Assembly (NCBI RefSeq): GCF_003367375.1
Contig: NZ_CP031416.1
Coordinates: forward strand, 3,727,501 to 3,791,500
Source: Gallaecimonas mangrovi
Lineage (GTDB): Bacteria; Pseudomonadota; Gammaproteobacteria; Enterobacterales; Gallaecimonadaceae
Direction of reading: 5' to 3'
DNA: 64,000 nucleotides
A program made the position numbers and the translations under genes. Below the pieces are notes generated by a model. It ran no database searches. It was given only the letters and a program-made list of their open reading frames with translations, and was not told where the DNA came from. Below are positions 40,111 through 48,935 of this stretch, piece by piece (the stretch's first letter is position 1; every line of letters starts with the position of its first letter).

Positions 40111-41275
40111 ATAAACAGCCAAATTTTGACCAACGACACTGCTGCGGTTTGGCCTTGGCCAGGCAATGCTGGCTTTGACAAATCATCGCCCCTTCGGTCC
40201 AGTTGCTTTTCGCAGGCTTGGCGCTGGCCGGGATCTGTAAGTCGTGCAGGTATTTGGGCAGATAAGCGGCGCGAAAGCAGGCAGTTTGCGGGTGGTAGCA
40301 GGCGCCTTTTGTCAGGCAGCAGCGCTGCACCTGGTCACTTTCAAGGTAATTAAAAGCACCGGTCAGGTACCACTGGCTGACTTGTGCCAAGGCTACCGGC
40401 ACGTCTCGGCGGCGCCCGACACGGCCTTTGTCATTAAGGTTGTATGGGTCTTTAAGCTCGCCGTCGTGGGTTAACAATAGCCGCTCACTGCATTGCTCAA
40501 GGCTCCAGCCTGGAATAACGGCGCCAATGCCGTACTGGCAGCGCTTGGGCAATTTATACACCTTGGCTGCCTCATCCTGGCCCAGGCCCAAAAAGGAATA
40601 GCTGTAAAACGGCAGCGTTTTACCGTCAATTTGGATCTGACGAATGGCATCGTCGTCGTGGCGGCAATAAAGGCAGGGAAAGGCCACTTGGCTGGATGCG
40701 CCGCCCATTTCCACCATGCCAATATTCAGCGTCTTTTTGGCTTTCGTTAGCGACAACCAGCCATAAAGCCCTTCTTCAAAGCCGCTGATGGTACGGGCCT
40801 TAACGCGCACTTTCGGGCCAACGGCAAATTGCACCTGCTGGCGCACTGCCATCCACAATACCTGGCTTAACCCCAGCTGTTGCTGCTCGGCAAGGCGCAT
40901 ACCGGCAGTGGCCAAAACCGACACGGATTTTAAAGCGCAGCGGTGCTGCCAGTCGTAGCCGTGCCAGGCAGGCTTGCCTTCTTTGCCTTTTGGACCGTTA
41001 TGGCGAAACGCCTTGATGCTGTCGCCAAGGGCTTTGGCCACCTTAGGAATATCGTCAGCCGTTTGGCCGTTAATGCCGCGTACCGGGTCGGCCAGTGCCG
41101 GTGATGTTGGCCCGGCAAACTCGCGCCAACCGTGACCGGTGGCCTGATAAAGGTATAAGCGGGTACCACTGGAGCCAGCGTCAAACACCATTTGGCAGGC
41201 AGGTTTGGCCGCATGGGCCGAGGCGCTAAGCAAAGCGAAAAAGGCACAACAAACAACAACAGCGCGTTTAAACAT
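40109..41275 (-). CDS. Secreted GDA1/CD39-family nucleoside phosphatase (apyrase)
   Basis: 388 residues from the ATG at 41275 (GGGTGG upstream). A signal peptide (~1-22, SAHA-AK) leads to the mature enzyme. Apyrase-conserved regions are present: ACR1 VFDAGSSGTRLYLY (~31-44), ACR3 SVLATAGMRL, the Glu of GFEEGLYGWLS (ACR3/4 area), ACR4 GMVEMGGASSQVAF, and cysteines in several pairs. This is the actin/hexokinase-fold NTPDase family, common in eukaryotes and known in few bacteria such as Legionella. Expected to hydrolyse extracellular or periplasmic NTP/NDP to NMP with Ca/Mg. Confidence 0.9.
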   Translation of the reverse strand: MFKRAVVVCCAFFALLSASAHAAKPACQMVFDAGSSGTRLYLYQATGHGWREFAGPTSPALADPVRGINGQTADDIPKVAKALGDSIKAFRHNGPKGKEGKPAWHGYDWQHRCALKSVSVLATAGMRLAEQQQLGLSQVLWMAVRQQVQFAVGPKVRVKARTISGFEEGLYGWLSLTKAKKTLNIGMVEMGGASSQVAFPCLYCRHDDDAIRQIQIDGKTLPFYSYSFLGLGQDEAAKVYKLPKRCQYGIGAVIPGWSLEQCSERLLLTHDGELKDPYNLNDKGRVGRRRDVPVALAQVSQWYLTGAFNYLESDQVQRCCLTKGACYHPQTACFRAAYLPKYLHDLQIPASAKPAKSNWTEGAMICQSQHCLAKAKPQQCRWSKFGCL

Positions 41276-41320
41276 AAGCCACCCAAAGACAAACAAGGTT
41301 GTAGTGTAAAGGCGGCAAAG

Positions 41321-41348
41321 AAAAACCGGGGCCTTAACCCCGGTTTTT
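41321..41348 (-). terminator. Terminator of the glutathione peroxidase gene
   Basis: AAAAACCGGGG/CCCCGGTTTTT around a 6-nt loop; adjacent to the peroxidase stop codon. Confidence 0.88.
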
Positions 41349-41888
41349 TTAAAGCACTTCGCTTAGCAGGTTTTGGATGCGCGCGTCATCAACGGTAATG
41401 TCAGGGGCGAAACGGCCAGCCACCTCGCCTTGGCGGTTCACCACAAACTTTTCGAAGTTCCACATAATGGCATTAGCATCTTTCGGGGCCAGGCCATGCT
41501 GGTTCAACAATGCCAACAGTTCGCTGTTGTCATTTTTCACCGCTTCGGGCTTGGCCACCAGCAGGGCTTGGTATAGCGGATGAATGTCATCTCCGGTAAC
41601 CGAGATTTTTTCCGCCACCGGGAATTCAACACCAAAAGTGGCGCGGCAAAAGCCGGCAATTTCTTCGTTGCTGCCCGGCTCTTGGGCACCAAAGTTGTTG
41701 GCGGGAAAGCCCAAAACCACTAAGCCCTGACCGCGGTGCTGCTCATAGAGTGCCTCCAGCGCTTCATATTGCGGGGTAAGGCCGCACTTGGAGGCCACGT
41801 TAACAATCAGCACCACTTTGCCAGCGAAATCGGCCAGGCTGGTGTTGGTACCGTCAATCAGTTTAAAGGGGATGTTAGTTAAGGACAT
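41349..41888 (-). CDS. Glutathione peroxidase (first paralogue)
   Basis: 179 residues with ATG 41888; the longer frame to 41948 would include promoter DNA. Catalytic Cys35 in VNVASKCGLTPQY, the Gln/Trp positions in VLGFPANNFGAQEPG and IMWNFEKFV are the GPx tetrad. As in most bacteria it has Cys, not Sec, and probably uses thioredoxin or glutathione to reduce peroxides. No signal peptide. A paralogue of about half identity sits at 44737-45285. GGAG precedes the ATG. Confidence 0.93.
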   Translation of the reverse strand: MSLTNIPFKLIDGTNTSLADFAGKVVLIVNVASKCGLTPQYEALEALYEQHRGQGLVVLGFPANNFGAQEPGSNEEIAGFCRATFGVEFPVAEKISVTGDDIHPLYQALLVAKPEAVKNDNSELLALLNQHGLAPKDANAIMWNFEKFVVNRQGEVAGRFAPDITVDDARIQNLLSEVL

Positions 41889-42053
41889 ACGAAACACTCC
41901 TTGGTTATCGCGATAACAATATAGCAGCAAGGTGCTTAGAACAAGCACTTGAGGAAAATCTCGCCCTGCGGCTAATCAAACGCCATTAGCCATTTCATAA
42001 CGACGCAAATTCTGCTTTTATGAACGACCCGCCATCAAACAAGGAACCCTAAC

Positions 42054-43271
42054 TTGGTCAACCGTTTAACCTCGTTACCACTGCTGGTTTGGGTCACCTT
42101 GCTTGGCGCTTTGCTGGTGCAGGGCACCTTCTTTATGGTGTGGCCGTTTTTATCCATTTTGCTGTACCAGAGATTTGCGCTGGGGCCATATCAAATTGGC
42201 GTGATCCTGTCGGTGGCCGCCCTGGCAGGCAGCTTGCTGGGTTTTTATGTCAGTGCCCTTTCCGACCGCTTTGGCCGCAAGCACATTATGCTGGCCTCAG
42301 GTCTTTGCTGCGCCTTGGCCTTTGTGGTGATGGCCATGGCCGACAGCGTGCATGGCTACGTGCTGGGCATTTTGCTGGTCTCCATTGGCCGTTCTATTTT
42401 CGGCCCTGCCACCCAGGCGCTGATGATTGACCAACTGCCGGAAAAACCCCGTCGCGAACTGGCACTGCAATTGCGCTACTTTGTGGCCAATATGGCGGGT
42501 GCGGCTGGCCCCTTGGTGGGAGTGTGGGTAGGACTGACCGCTAAACAATCCACTTTTTTTATTACCGCCGCCACCTACCTGCTGCTGCTGGCCATGCTGC
42601 TGTGGGCGATGAAAAGGGGCTATCGGCTGGCAGACAATACCTTGGGCAACCAAGGCTTTCGCCGCACCCTGATGCTGCTCGGCCAAGACCATGGCTTTTT
42701 GCTGTTGGTGCTGGCCAATATCTTACTGATGTTTGTGTACGCCCATATTGATTCGTCGCTGATCCAGTACCTGACTCGCGCCCATGTGCCAGCGCTAGTA
42801 AAGCTGATTTCGCAGCTGATTTTGGTCAACACCCTGACCATTATTTGTTTGCAGTTCCCGCTGCGGCACTTGCTTGGCCGCTGGGCCATCAGCACCCAGA
42901 TGCAATTGGGGGTGGTACTCATTACCGTCGCCCAGCTCTGGTACGCCTTTAATCCGATGAGCTGGCATTTGGGCTGGCTTGGCGCCACTTTTGTGCTGAG
43001 TGTGGGCGAAGTGATTTTGTTTCCTAACATTAGCGTGCAGATTGATGACATGGCGCCGCCCGGGCTTAAAGGCGCTTATTTCGGGGCCGGGAATCTTTAT
43101 GCTATTGGCTGGTCGTTATCGCCGTTAATTGGCGGCTGGATGCTGGAACACTATTCGGGCCGCATCCTGTATTTGTGGCTGGCGCTGGTCTCTATTGCGG
43201 TATTGGTGCTGTACGCCATGGCCAGTAAAGTGCCCAGGCCAAGTTGGCTAAAGACCGAAGCAAAGCTTTAA
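42054..43271 (+). CDS. MFS transporter
   Basis: 405 residues, twelve membrane helices, single MFS fold. The conserved loop between helices 2 and 3 is SALSDRFGRKHIMLASG, and the helix 4-5 motif FGPATQALMIDQLPEKPRRELALQL lies in the first half. It resembles the MDR-type exporters, but substrate unknown. The start is TTG at 42054 with AAGGA 7-11 nt before. It lies alone with a strong terminator behind. Confidence 0.87.
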   Translation: MVNRLTSLPLLVWVTLLGALLVQGTFFMVWPFLSILLYQRFALGPYQIGVILSVAALAGSLLGFYVSALSDRFGRKHIMLASGLCCALAFVVMAMADSVHGYVLGILLVSIGRSIFGPATQALMIDQLPEKPRRELALQLRYFVANMAGAAGPLVGVWVGLTAKQSTFFITAATYLLLLAMLLWAMKRGYRLADNTLGNQGFRRTLMLLGQDHGFLLLVLANILLMFVYAHIDSSLIQYLTRAHVPALVKLISQLILVNTLTIICLQFPLRHLLGRWAISTQMQLGVVLITVAQLWYAFNPMSWHLGWLGATFVLSVGEVILFPNISVQIDDMAPPGLKGAYFGAGNLYAIGWSLSPLIGGWMLEHYSGRILYLWLALVSIAVLVLYAMASKVPRPSWLKTEAKL

Positions 43272-43298
43272 AAAAGCCCCGCTATTGCGGGGCTTTTT
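43271..43298. terminator. Terminator between the MFS gene and qmcA
   Basis: AAAAAGCCCCGC and GCGGGGCTTTTT with loop TATT; symmetrical, serving both converging genes. Confidence 0.9.
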
Positions 43299-43309
43299 GC
43301 CGGTTTGGC

Positions 43310-44170
43310 TTATTTCATCATGCTGCCCATTAGCGAGCGCACTGCCGCCGGAATATCCCCCGGCAACACCACCAGTTTGCTGTTGGCGGAAGTCGACATA
43401 TCTTTTATCGCTTCCACATAACGCTCGCCTAGCAGGTACATGACCGGCAACTCTTGGCCCTGCACCGCTTGCGACACCTTTTCGATGGCAGTTTGGCTGG
43501 CCGTTGCCAGCACCACTTGTGCCTCGGCGTCGCGGCGCGAGGCTTCCAGGCGCCCTTCCGCTTCCAAAATGGCGGCGGCTTTTTCACCGTCAGCGCGGGT
43601 TACGGTAGCGCGGCGGCTCCGCTCGGCGGCGGCCTGCTCTTCCATGGCTTTTTGCATGGTAAGCGAGGGGTTAATATCCTGAATTTCCACTGTTTTTAAA
43701 GTAATACCCCAGTCAGCAATATCATCAGAAATGCTGCCCTTGAGTTTGGCCTTAATGGCGTCGCGGCTGGACAAGGCGTCGTCAAGGTCCATCTCGCCAA
43801 TAATGGAGCGCAGCGAGGTTTGCACCAGGGTTTGGATGGCAACACCATAGTTTTCAATGCCGTAGACGGCCTTTTCTGGCGACACGATATTGATGTAAGC
43901 CACGGCATTGGCAATGATCACGGCGTTGTCGCGGGTGATCACTTCCTGGGAGGGGATATCAAGCACGATATCTTTGGTAGTGATTTTGTAAGCCACCATA
44001 TCGATATAGGGGATCACAAAATGTAAGCCCGGGCCCAGCGTCCTGCTGTATTTACCCAAGCGCTGAATGACGTATTTGGTGCCCTGGGGAACGATATTAA
44101 CCCCCATAAAAATGGTCACCAGTACCAGCAGCAAGAACACTACCGATACAATCATGCCATTGAATATCAT
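43310..44170 (-). CDS. qmcA: SPFH-domain membrane protein QmcA (stomatin/paraslipin)
   Basis: 286 residues. The N-terminal membrane anchor (6-26, VSVVFLLLVLVTIFMGVN) is followed by the SPFH domain (VPQGTKYVIQRLGKYSRTLGPGLHFVIPYID ... RSIIGEMDLDDALSSRDAI) and a coiled-coil Ala/Glu-rich region (EEQAAAERSRRATVTRADGEKAA) with the C-terminal oligomerisation tail. The protein assembles into ring-like membrane complexes; in E. coli QmcA is linked to FtsH quality control. It is the second gene after the NfeD gene, the characteristic qmcA-nfeD pair. Confidence 0.93.
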   Translation of the reverse strand: MIFNGMIVSVVFLLLVLVTIFMGVNIVPQGTKYVIQRLGKYSRTLGPGLHFVIPYIDMVAYKITTKDIVLDIPSQEVITRDNAVIIANAVAYINIVSPEKAVYGIENYGVAIQTLVQTSLRSIIGEMDLDDALSSRDAIKAKLKGSISDDIADWGITLKTVEIQDINPSLTMQKAMEEQAAAERSRRATVTRADGEKAAAILEAEGRLEASRRDAEAQVVLATASQTAIEKVSQAVQGQELPVMYLLGERYVEAIKDMSTSANSKLVVLPGDIPAAVRSLMGSMMK

Positions 44171-44208
44171 CTTCTCTTCCTTTTGTTAGCGCTATGCCAG
44201 CCTGGCGT

Positions 44209-44661
44209 TTAGCGTTTTTCCACAATCAGGGTGTTCCCTGACATTTCTAAAACAAAAATTCGGTCGCCGATAGCGACGTCACTTTGGCAGATAAAGGGCC
44301 ATTCGTCGTCGCCCATTAGCGGCGTAGTAAAGCGGGCCACGCCGCGTTTGTCGCCCACCGGCACGGCAATCACCAACCCCGACTCGCCCTTAATGGCTTC
44401 GCTGGCATTACCGGCTTTACTTTTATCGCGCATCATCGGTTTGAAATAGCGGAACCACAACAGGGTGAAAAGCACCGAGGAGATGGCCCAAAGGCCCACT
44501 TGCCAGGGGTGAGAAAGCGCGGGGAAAAAGGCCAGCACCGCTGACACAACCAAAGCACCAAGGCCAAACCAAAACACCGTAAAGCTGGTAAGAAAAATCT
44601 CGACCATCAGCAAAATCATGCCGAAGACCAGCCAGTGCCAATATTGCAGGTCAAATTCCAT
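44209..44661 (-). CDS. NfeD-family protein (YbbK/QmcA partner)
   Basis: 150 residues: two or three N-terminal helices (8-30, 34-52, 55-70) and a C-terminal OB-fold domain (GESGLVIAVPVGDKRGVARFTTPLMGDDEWPF ... GDRIFVLEMSGNTLIVEKR). The YbbJ/short NfeD type lacks the ClpP-like protease. It forms an operon with qmcA (39 nt apart) and the two proteins are expected to interact in the membrane. Confidence 0.9.
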   Translation of the reverse strand: MEFDLQYWHWLVFGMILLMVEIFLTSFTVFWFGLGALVVSAVLAFFPALSHPWQVGLWAISSVLFTLLWFRYFKPMMRDKSKAGNASEAIKGESGLVIAVPVGDKRGVARFTTPLMGDDEWPFICQSDVAIGDRIFVLEMSGNTLIVEKR

Positions 44662-44736
44662 TCTGGGTACGTGTTAAATGGCCATGGCCCATAGTCCTTT
44701 AAGCCAGCGGCTTACGCAACTTTCTTTGCCGCGCCG

Positions 44737-45285
44737 TTAGATCCCCAGTAAGGAATCGAGGGTGGCAGTAATGCGCGGGTCGTCTGGGGTAATGTCCGGG
44801 CGAAAACGCCCCACCACATTGCCGTGATGGTCAATCAGAAACTTCTCGAAATTCCAGGTGATTTGCCGGGCATCTTTTGGCAATAGCCCCATTTGCGAGA
44901 GCTTGGATTTCAGCTGGCTGTCAACATTGCCGGTGGCTTGAGGCTGCGCTTCTATCATGGCGGCAAACAGCGGGTGGATGTCTTCACCGGCTACCGATAC
45001 CTTGGCGGCCATGGGAAAGGTTACCCCGTAATTGCCATGGCAGAACTCCATGATCTCCTGCTCCGTGCCAGGTTCCTGGCCGAGAAAGTTATTGGCGGGA
45101 AAGCCAATAATTTCAAAGCCTTTATCGCGGTAACGAGCGTAGAGCTTTTGCAACGCTTCATACTGCGGTGTCAGCCCGCACTGTGAAGCGACATTGACCA
45201 CCAGCAATACCTTACCGGCAAAATCGTCAAGGGTAGCGCCCTTCCCATCGATGAGGGTAAAGGGGATCGATGTAATGGCTGACAT
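44737..45285 (-). CDS. Glutathione peroxidase (second paralogue)
   Basis: 182 residues. Catalytic Cys36 in VNVASQCGLTPQY, GFPANNFLGQEPGT and ITWNFEKFLIDHHGNVVGRF are the family motifs. It differs from the first paralogue in ~half of positions but has the same domain length. GGAGG stands 6-10 nt upstream of the ATG at 45285. It is separated from nfeD by ~75 nt with no terminator seen, so nfeD-qmcA might be partly co-transcribed with it. Confidence 0.93.
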   Translation of the reverse strand: MSAITSIPFTLIDGKGATLDDFAGKVLLVVNVASQCGLTPQYEALQKLYARYRDKGFEIIGFPANNFLGQEPGTEQEIMEFCHGNYGVTFPMAAKVSVAGEDIHPLFAAMIEAQPQATGNVDSQLKSKLSQMGLLPKDARQITWNFEKFLIDHHGNVVGRFRPDITPDDPRITATLDSLLGI

Positions 45286-45543
45286 GCTGCCTCCTTGTCG
45301 TTATTCGAGCACCCAATCGTACTCTTTTTATACAACAACCGTTTTGCCACCTTAAGGCAATGACTTTGATCAAGGACTGCCACCAAAGCCGCAAATCCTT
45401 GGCCAATTACAGGGTAACTTCTGTGATACGGGTAGCGATTCATCGCACTTGGCCCGGCAAAAGAGGCGATTGGCCCAAAAGCACAGGTTCACAAACCGGG
45501 CCTCACTTAGCTTGAATGGTCAGTCTTTTATCAGGAGTATTCC

Positions 45544-47451
45544 GTGGCGTTATCAAGCAAGTTTTGGCAAACCGGCCTGGCCCTGCTGGCGGCATCTTGG
45601 GGCTTAAGTGCCGCCCCCATCACCCCAGAGCAAGTGCTGTCACAAACCTATGTGTTTGACCCACAAATTGCGCCTGATGGCACCTCGGTGCTGTTTTCCA
45701 TGCTCTCGACTCCCGATGAAAAAGGCATACGCACCACCGAGCTTTGGCAAGTGGCCACCCGTAAAGGGGCCAAAGCGCGGCAAGTGCTAAAAGGCGAGGC
45801 AACGGAGCCGCAGTGGACCAACGATGGCCACGCCTTTGGCTACCTGGCGGCAGGCAACAACCAAAAGCCGCAGCTTTTTATGCGCCGCCTTGATGGCAGC
45901 AGCCAGCAGCTTACCCACTTAACCGGCGGCGTTTACCAATATGCCTGGTCGCCAGACGGCAGGCAGGTAGCGGTACTGGGCCAGGAACCGGCCAATAACG
46001 ACAAGCCCTATATCGAAGTGGATAAGCACTTTGCCCCCATCCACCTGTATTTACTCAACCTTAAATCCGGCAAGCTGCACCGCCAAAGCCTGGGCGGCAT
46101 GAGCATCAGTGGCGTGCGCTGGGGGCCAAAAAGCCAGCGGCTGGTGGTGCGCTTGGCCGAAACCTCGTCTATCAACAATTACTTTTACCACTCCAGCCTG
46201 CACGTGCTTGATTTGGCGTCAGGCAAGCTTGGCAAGGCCTTTGAGCATAGCGCCATAAATGACTTTAGCTGGGCCCCCGACGGCCACGCCATTGCCTATT
46301 GCCGGCTCAACACCGGCGGTATTGCCGAAACCTGCCACCAGTATTGGCCCGCTACCGGTAAAAGTGCGCGTTTGCTGCCTCACTACCACGGCGCCATTCC
46401 GTCCTTGGCCTGGATGCCCGACAGCCGCCACATGATGATGATGGGCTTTTTCGGCGCCCACCACGAAATTCTCTGGGTCGACACAAAAACCAATACCGTT
46501 GATAAAAAGCGCCGCATCAGCGCCTTTGAAGCCACATTAACCTTGAGCCGCGATGGCAAAAAAATGGCCTTTAGCGGCGACCGCACTGACCACCCCAACG
46601 AGGTGTGGCTGATGCAAAACAACACCCTGACCCAGCTCACCAATACCAACCCACAAGTGGACGCCTGGCCAAAAGCGCAAGTAAAAGAGGTGCACTGGCA
46701 GTCGAGCATCGACGATACGCCCATCTATGGCGTGCTACTGACACCACCCGGTTACAAGGGTGATAAACCGCTAAAAACCGTGGTGGAACTGCACGGCGGC
46801 CCGGAATGGCGCTGGAGCTATGGCTGGCAAAGCTCCTGGCACGAATGGGGGGTAATGCTGGCCTCGCGCGGCTATGCGGTATTGCTGCCCAATCCACGGG
46901 GGTCAGTGAGCCAAGGGGTGGCCTTTTCCCGGGCGGTGATCAACGACTGGGGCGGCGGCGACTACCAAGACATTCTTGACGGCGTCGATATGCTGGAAAA
47001 AGACGGCATTGCCGACCCCAAACATCTGGGCATTGGCGGCTGGAGCTACGGCGGCTACATGTCGGCTTGGGCGGTAGGCCATACCGACAGGTTCAAGGCA
47101 GCGGTGGTCGGCGCGCCGCCGGTTGATTTGGTGAGTTTCGTCAACACCACCGACACCCCGGACTTTACCCTGGGCTACTTCGGCACCGCCGCTGATAACC
47201 TCAAGCTGCTGCAACAGCGCTCACCCATTAGCTACCTGAAAAACGTGCATACGCCGGTGTTGGTGATGCAAGGCCAACAAGACACCCGGGTGCCGGTTAC
47301 CCAGGGTCTGGCCTTTTATCGCGGCTTAAAACTGCAAGGCAAAACCGCTGAAATGGTCGAATATAAAGGCGCTCCACACTGGATAAGCAACGGACTTCAC
47401 CAACGTGACATCATGCACCGCATGCTCGATTGGTTTGGCAAATATCTCTGA
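45544..47451 (+). CDS. S9-family (prolyl oligopeptidase-type) serine peptidase
   Basis: 635 residues with GTG 45544 (AGGAG upstream). Signal peptide ~1-23 (LSA-AP). The N-terminal half is a beta-propeller with PD40/WD40-like repeats (FDPQIAPDGTSVLFSM, YAWSPDGRQVAVLG, FSWAPDGHAIAYCR), the C-terminal half the alpha/beta-hydrolase: S501 (GGWSYGGYMSAW), D580 (GQQDTRVPV) and H612 (KGAPHWI) form the triad. It resembles dipeptidyl-aminopeptidase/acylaminoacyl-peptidase, cutting oligopeptides in the periplasm. The stop is 6 nt before the next gene, forming an operon. Confidence 0.92.
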   Translation: MALSSKFWQTGLALLAASWGLSAAPITPEQVLSQTYVFDPQIAPDGTSVLFSMLSTPDEKGIRTTELWQVATRKGAKARQVLKGEATEPQWTNDGHAFGYLAAGNNQKPQLFMRRLDGSSQQLTHLTGGVYQYAWSPDGRQVAVLGQEPANNDKPYIEVDKHFAPIHLYLLNLKSGKLHRQSLGGMSISGVRWGPKSQRLVVRLAETSSINNYFYHSSLHVLDLASGKLGKAFEHSAINDFSWAPDGHAIAYCRLNTGGIAETCHQYWPATGKSARLLPHYHGAIPSLAWMPDSRHMMMMGFFGAHHEILWVDTKTNTVDKKRRISAFEATLTLSRDGKKMAFSGDRTDHPNEVWLMQNNTLTQLTNTNPQVDAWPKAQVKEVHWQSSIDDTPIYGVLLTPPGYKGDKPLKTVVELHGGPEWRWSYGWQSSWHEWGVMLASRGYAVLLPNPRGSVSQGVAFSRAVINDWGGGDYQDILDGVDMLEKDGIADPKHLGIGGWSYGGYMSAWAVGHTDRFKAAVVGAPPVDLVSFVNTTDTPDFTLGYFGTAADNLKLLQQRSPISYLKNVHTPVLVMQGQQDTRVPVTQGLAFYRGLKLQGKTAEMVEYKGAPHWISNGLHQRDIMHRMLDWFGKYL

Positions 47452-47457
47452 GGAATT

Positions 47458-48078
47458 ATGTACGTACCTGAGCCTTACCGCGCGGCATCGCTAGCTGAGC
47501 AACAACAACTGATTGAAAGGGTGCGCATGGGCACCCTGGTTACCGCTAGTCCAGGCTGGCTGGCCAGCCCGCTGCCGTTTACCTTAAACCGCGAACAGGG
47601 GCCTTTCGGCACCCTTTATACCCACATGGATAAGGCCAATCCGCTGTGGCAGCGCCTTGTAAACGAACCCGAGGTGCTGGTGACATTTTGGGGGCCCAAT
47701 AGTTACGTTTCGCCCAGCTGGTATGGCACTACGCCTCGGGTACCCACCTGGTATTACGGCGCCGTGCACGTTACCGGCACAGCCAAGCTTATTACCGACG
47801 CCGAGCCGCTAATGGCCATTCTTAACGACCTTACCGAACAAATGGAGGGGCCTGACAGCCCCTGGCACCTCAGCCAAGTCAGTGACTACGCCGACCGCCT
47901 GGTTAAACACATCATCGGTGTCGCGGTCCAAATTGGTGCAATGGATGCACAAATTCGGGTCGGTCAAGGGGATAACGCCGCCGACGCTACGGCCGTAGAG
48001 CAAGCGCTCAAAAGCGGAGAGCCAGGCCAGCAGGCAATGGCATCTTTTATGCAGCAACGAAAAGAATCAAAGCCTTAG
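47458..48078 (+). CDS. PaiB-like FMN-binding protein
   Basis: 206 residues: MYVPEPYRAASLAEQQQLIERVRMGTLVTAS, then HMDKANPLWQRL, VTFWGPNSYVSPSWYGTTPRVPTWYYGAVHVTGTA and MEGPDSPWHLSQVSDYADRLVKHIIGVAVQI follow the PaiB/PAI2 family line by line (split-barrel FMN-binding fold). PaiB is described as a negative regulator of sporulation and protease synthesis in Bacillus; in gammaproteobacteria its function is unknown, probably a flavin-dependent oxidoreductase. It shares an operon with the peptidase gene upstream. Confidence 0.9.
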   Translation: MYVPEPYRAASLAEQQQLIERVRMGTLVTASPGWLASPLPFTLNREQGPFGTLYTHMDKANPLWQRLVNEPEVLVTFWGPNSYVSPSWYGTTPRVPTWYYGAVHVTGTAKLITDAEPLMAILNDLTEQMEGPDSPWHLSQVSDYADRLVKHIIGVAVQIGAMDAQIRVGQGDNAADATAVEQALKSGEPGQQAMASFMQQRKESKP

Positions 48079-48145
48079 CTTAAACTGTGGCACCGGGGGG
48101 GTGTTTGCCACAAACCGTTACAGCCAACATCGAAGGAGCGCTATT

Positions 48146-48934
48146 GTGGAACAGTCCAGAGTCAGAATGCCCAGTTCAGTACTGCTAGAAAGTGCCAAGC
48201 GCTCTGTGGTGACCCTCAAGGACGACTACCCGGCCAACCATTATGATGGCCGCCACCGTCATGACCGCGGCGAGTTCCTGTATGCCACCAACGGCGTGAT
48301 GGTGGTGACTACCGACACCAGCAGCTTTGTGGTGCCGCCGCACCGCGGCCTGTGGATCCCGGCCGGTATTTACCACGCTGCCCATGTGCGCAGCAGCTTG
48401 TCGCTACATTGTCTGTTTATCGAGCAGGGCAGCCACCCGGGGTTGCCTGACAGCTGTATGGTCGTTGGCGTCAGTGAGCTGTTACGTTCACTTATTGTGC
48501 AAGCGATGTTGCTGCCTGCCGAGTACGACGAAAGTAACCGCGAAGGGCGCATCATGCAGCTGATCGTTGACGAGATAGCGCTCATGAGCCACGAACCCTT
48601 GCTGCTACCAATGCCGCAAGACACCCGGTTACTTAAAGTCTGCCAGCAGTTTTTGAATGACCCCACCCAGGAGCAAGACCTAAGCGACTGGGCCGATGTG
48701 GCCTGCATGAGCCGCCGTTCCTTCACCCGCTTGTTCCGCCAGCAAACACAGCTGAGCTTTACCGCCTGGCGCCAGCAAGCCCGCCTTAACGAAGCGCTGT
48801 CGCGGCTTTCAAACGGTGCCCCTATAACCACCGTTGCCATGGACGTGGGCTACAACAGCTCCAGCGCTTTTAGCGCCGCCTTTCACAAGGTGTTTGGGGT
48901 GCCGCCCAGCAAGTTTGCAACGGCACTGAGCTGA
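48146..48934 (+). CDS. AraC-family regulator
   Basis: 262 residues from GTG 48146, which has AAGGAG 7 nt upstream; the open frame extends to 48101. The cupin N-terminal part has HYDGRHRHDRGEFLYATNGV and VVPPHRGLWIPAGIYH (sensing pocket), the C-terminal part two HTHs (LSDWADVACMSRRSFTRLFRQQTQLSFTAWRQQ and ITTVAMDVGYNSSSAFSAAFHKVFGVPPS). It is similar to regulators that control nearby transport or oxidoreductase genes. It converges with the hydrolase gene at 48936. Confidence 0.87.
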   Translation: MEQSRVRMPSSVLLESAKRSVVTLKDDYPANHYDGRHRHDRGEFLYATNGVMVVTTDTSSFVVPPHRGLWIPAGIYHAAHVRSSLSLHCLFIEQGSHPGLPDSCMVVGVSELLRSLIVQAMLLPAEYDESNREGRIMQLIVDEIALMSHEPLLLPMPQDTRLLKVCQQFLNDPTQEQDLSDWADVACMSRRSFTRLFRQQTQLSFTAWRQQARLNEALSRLSNGAPITTVAMDVGYNSSSAFSAAFHKVFGVPPSKFATALS

Positions 48935-48935
48935 T

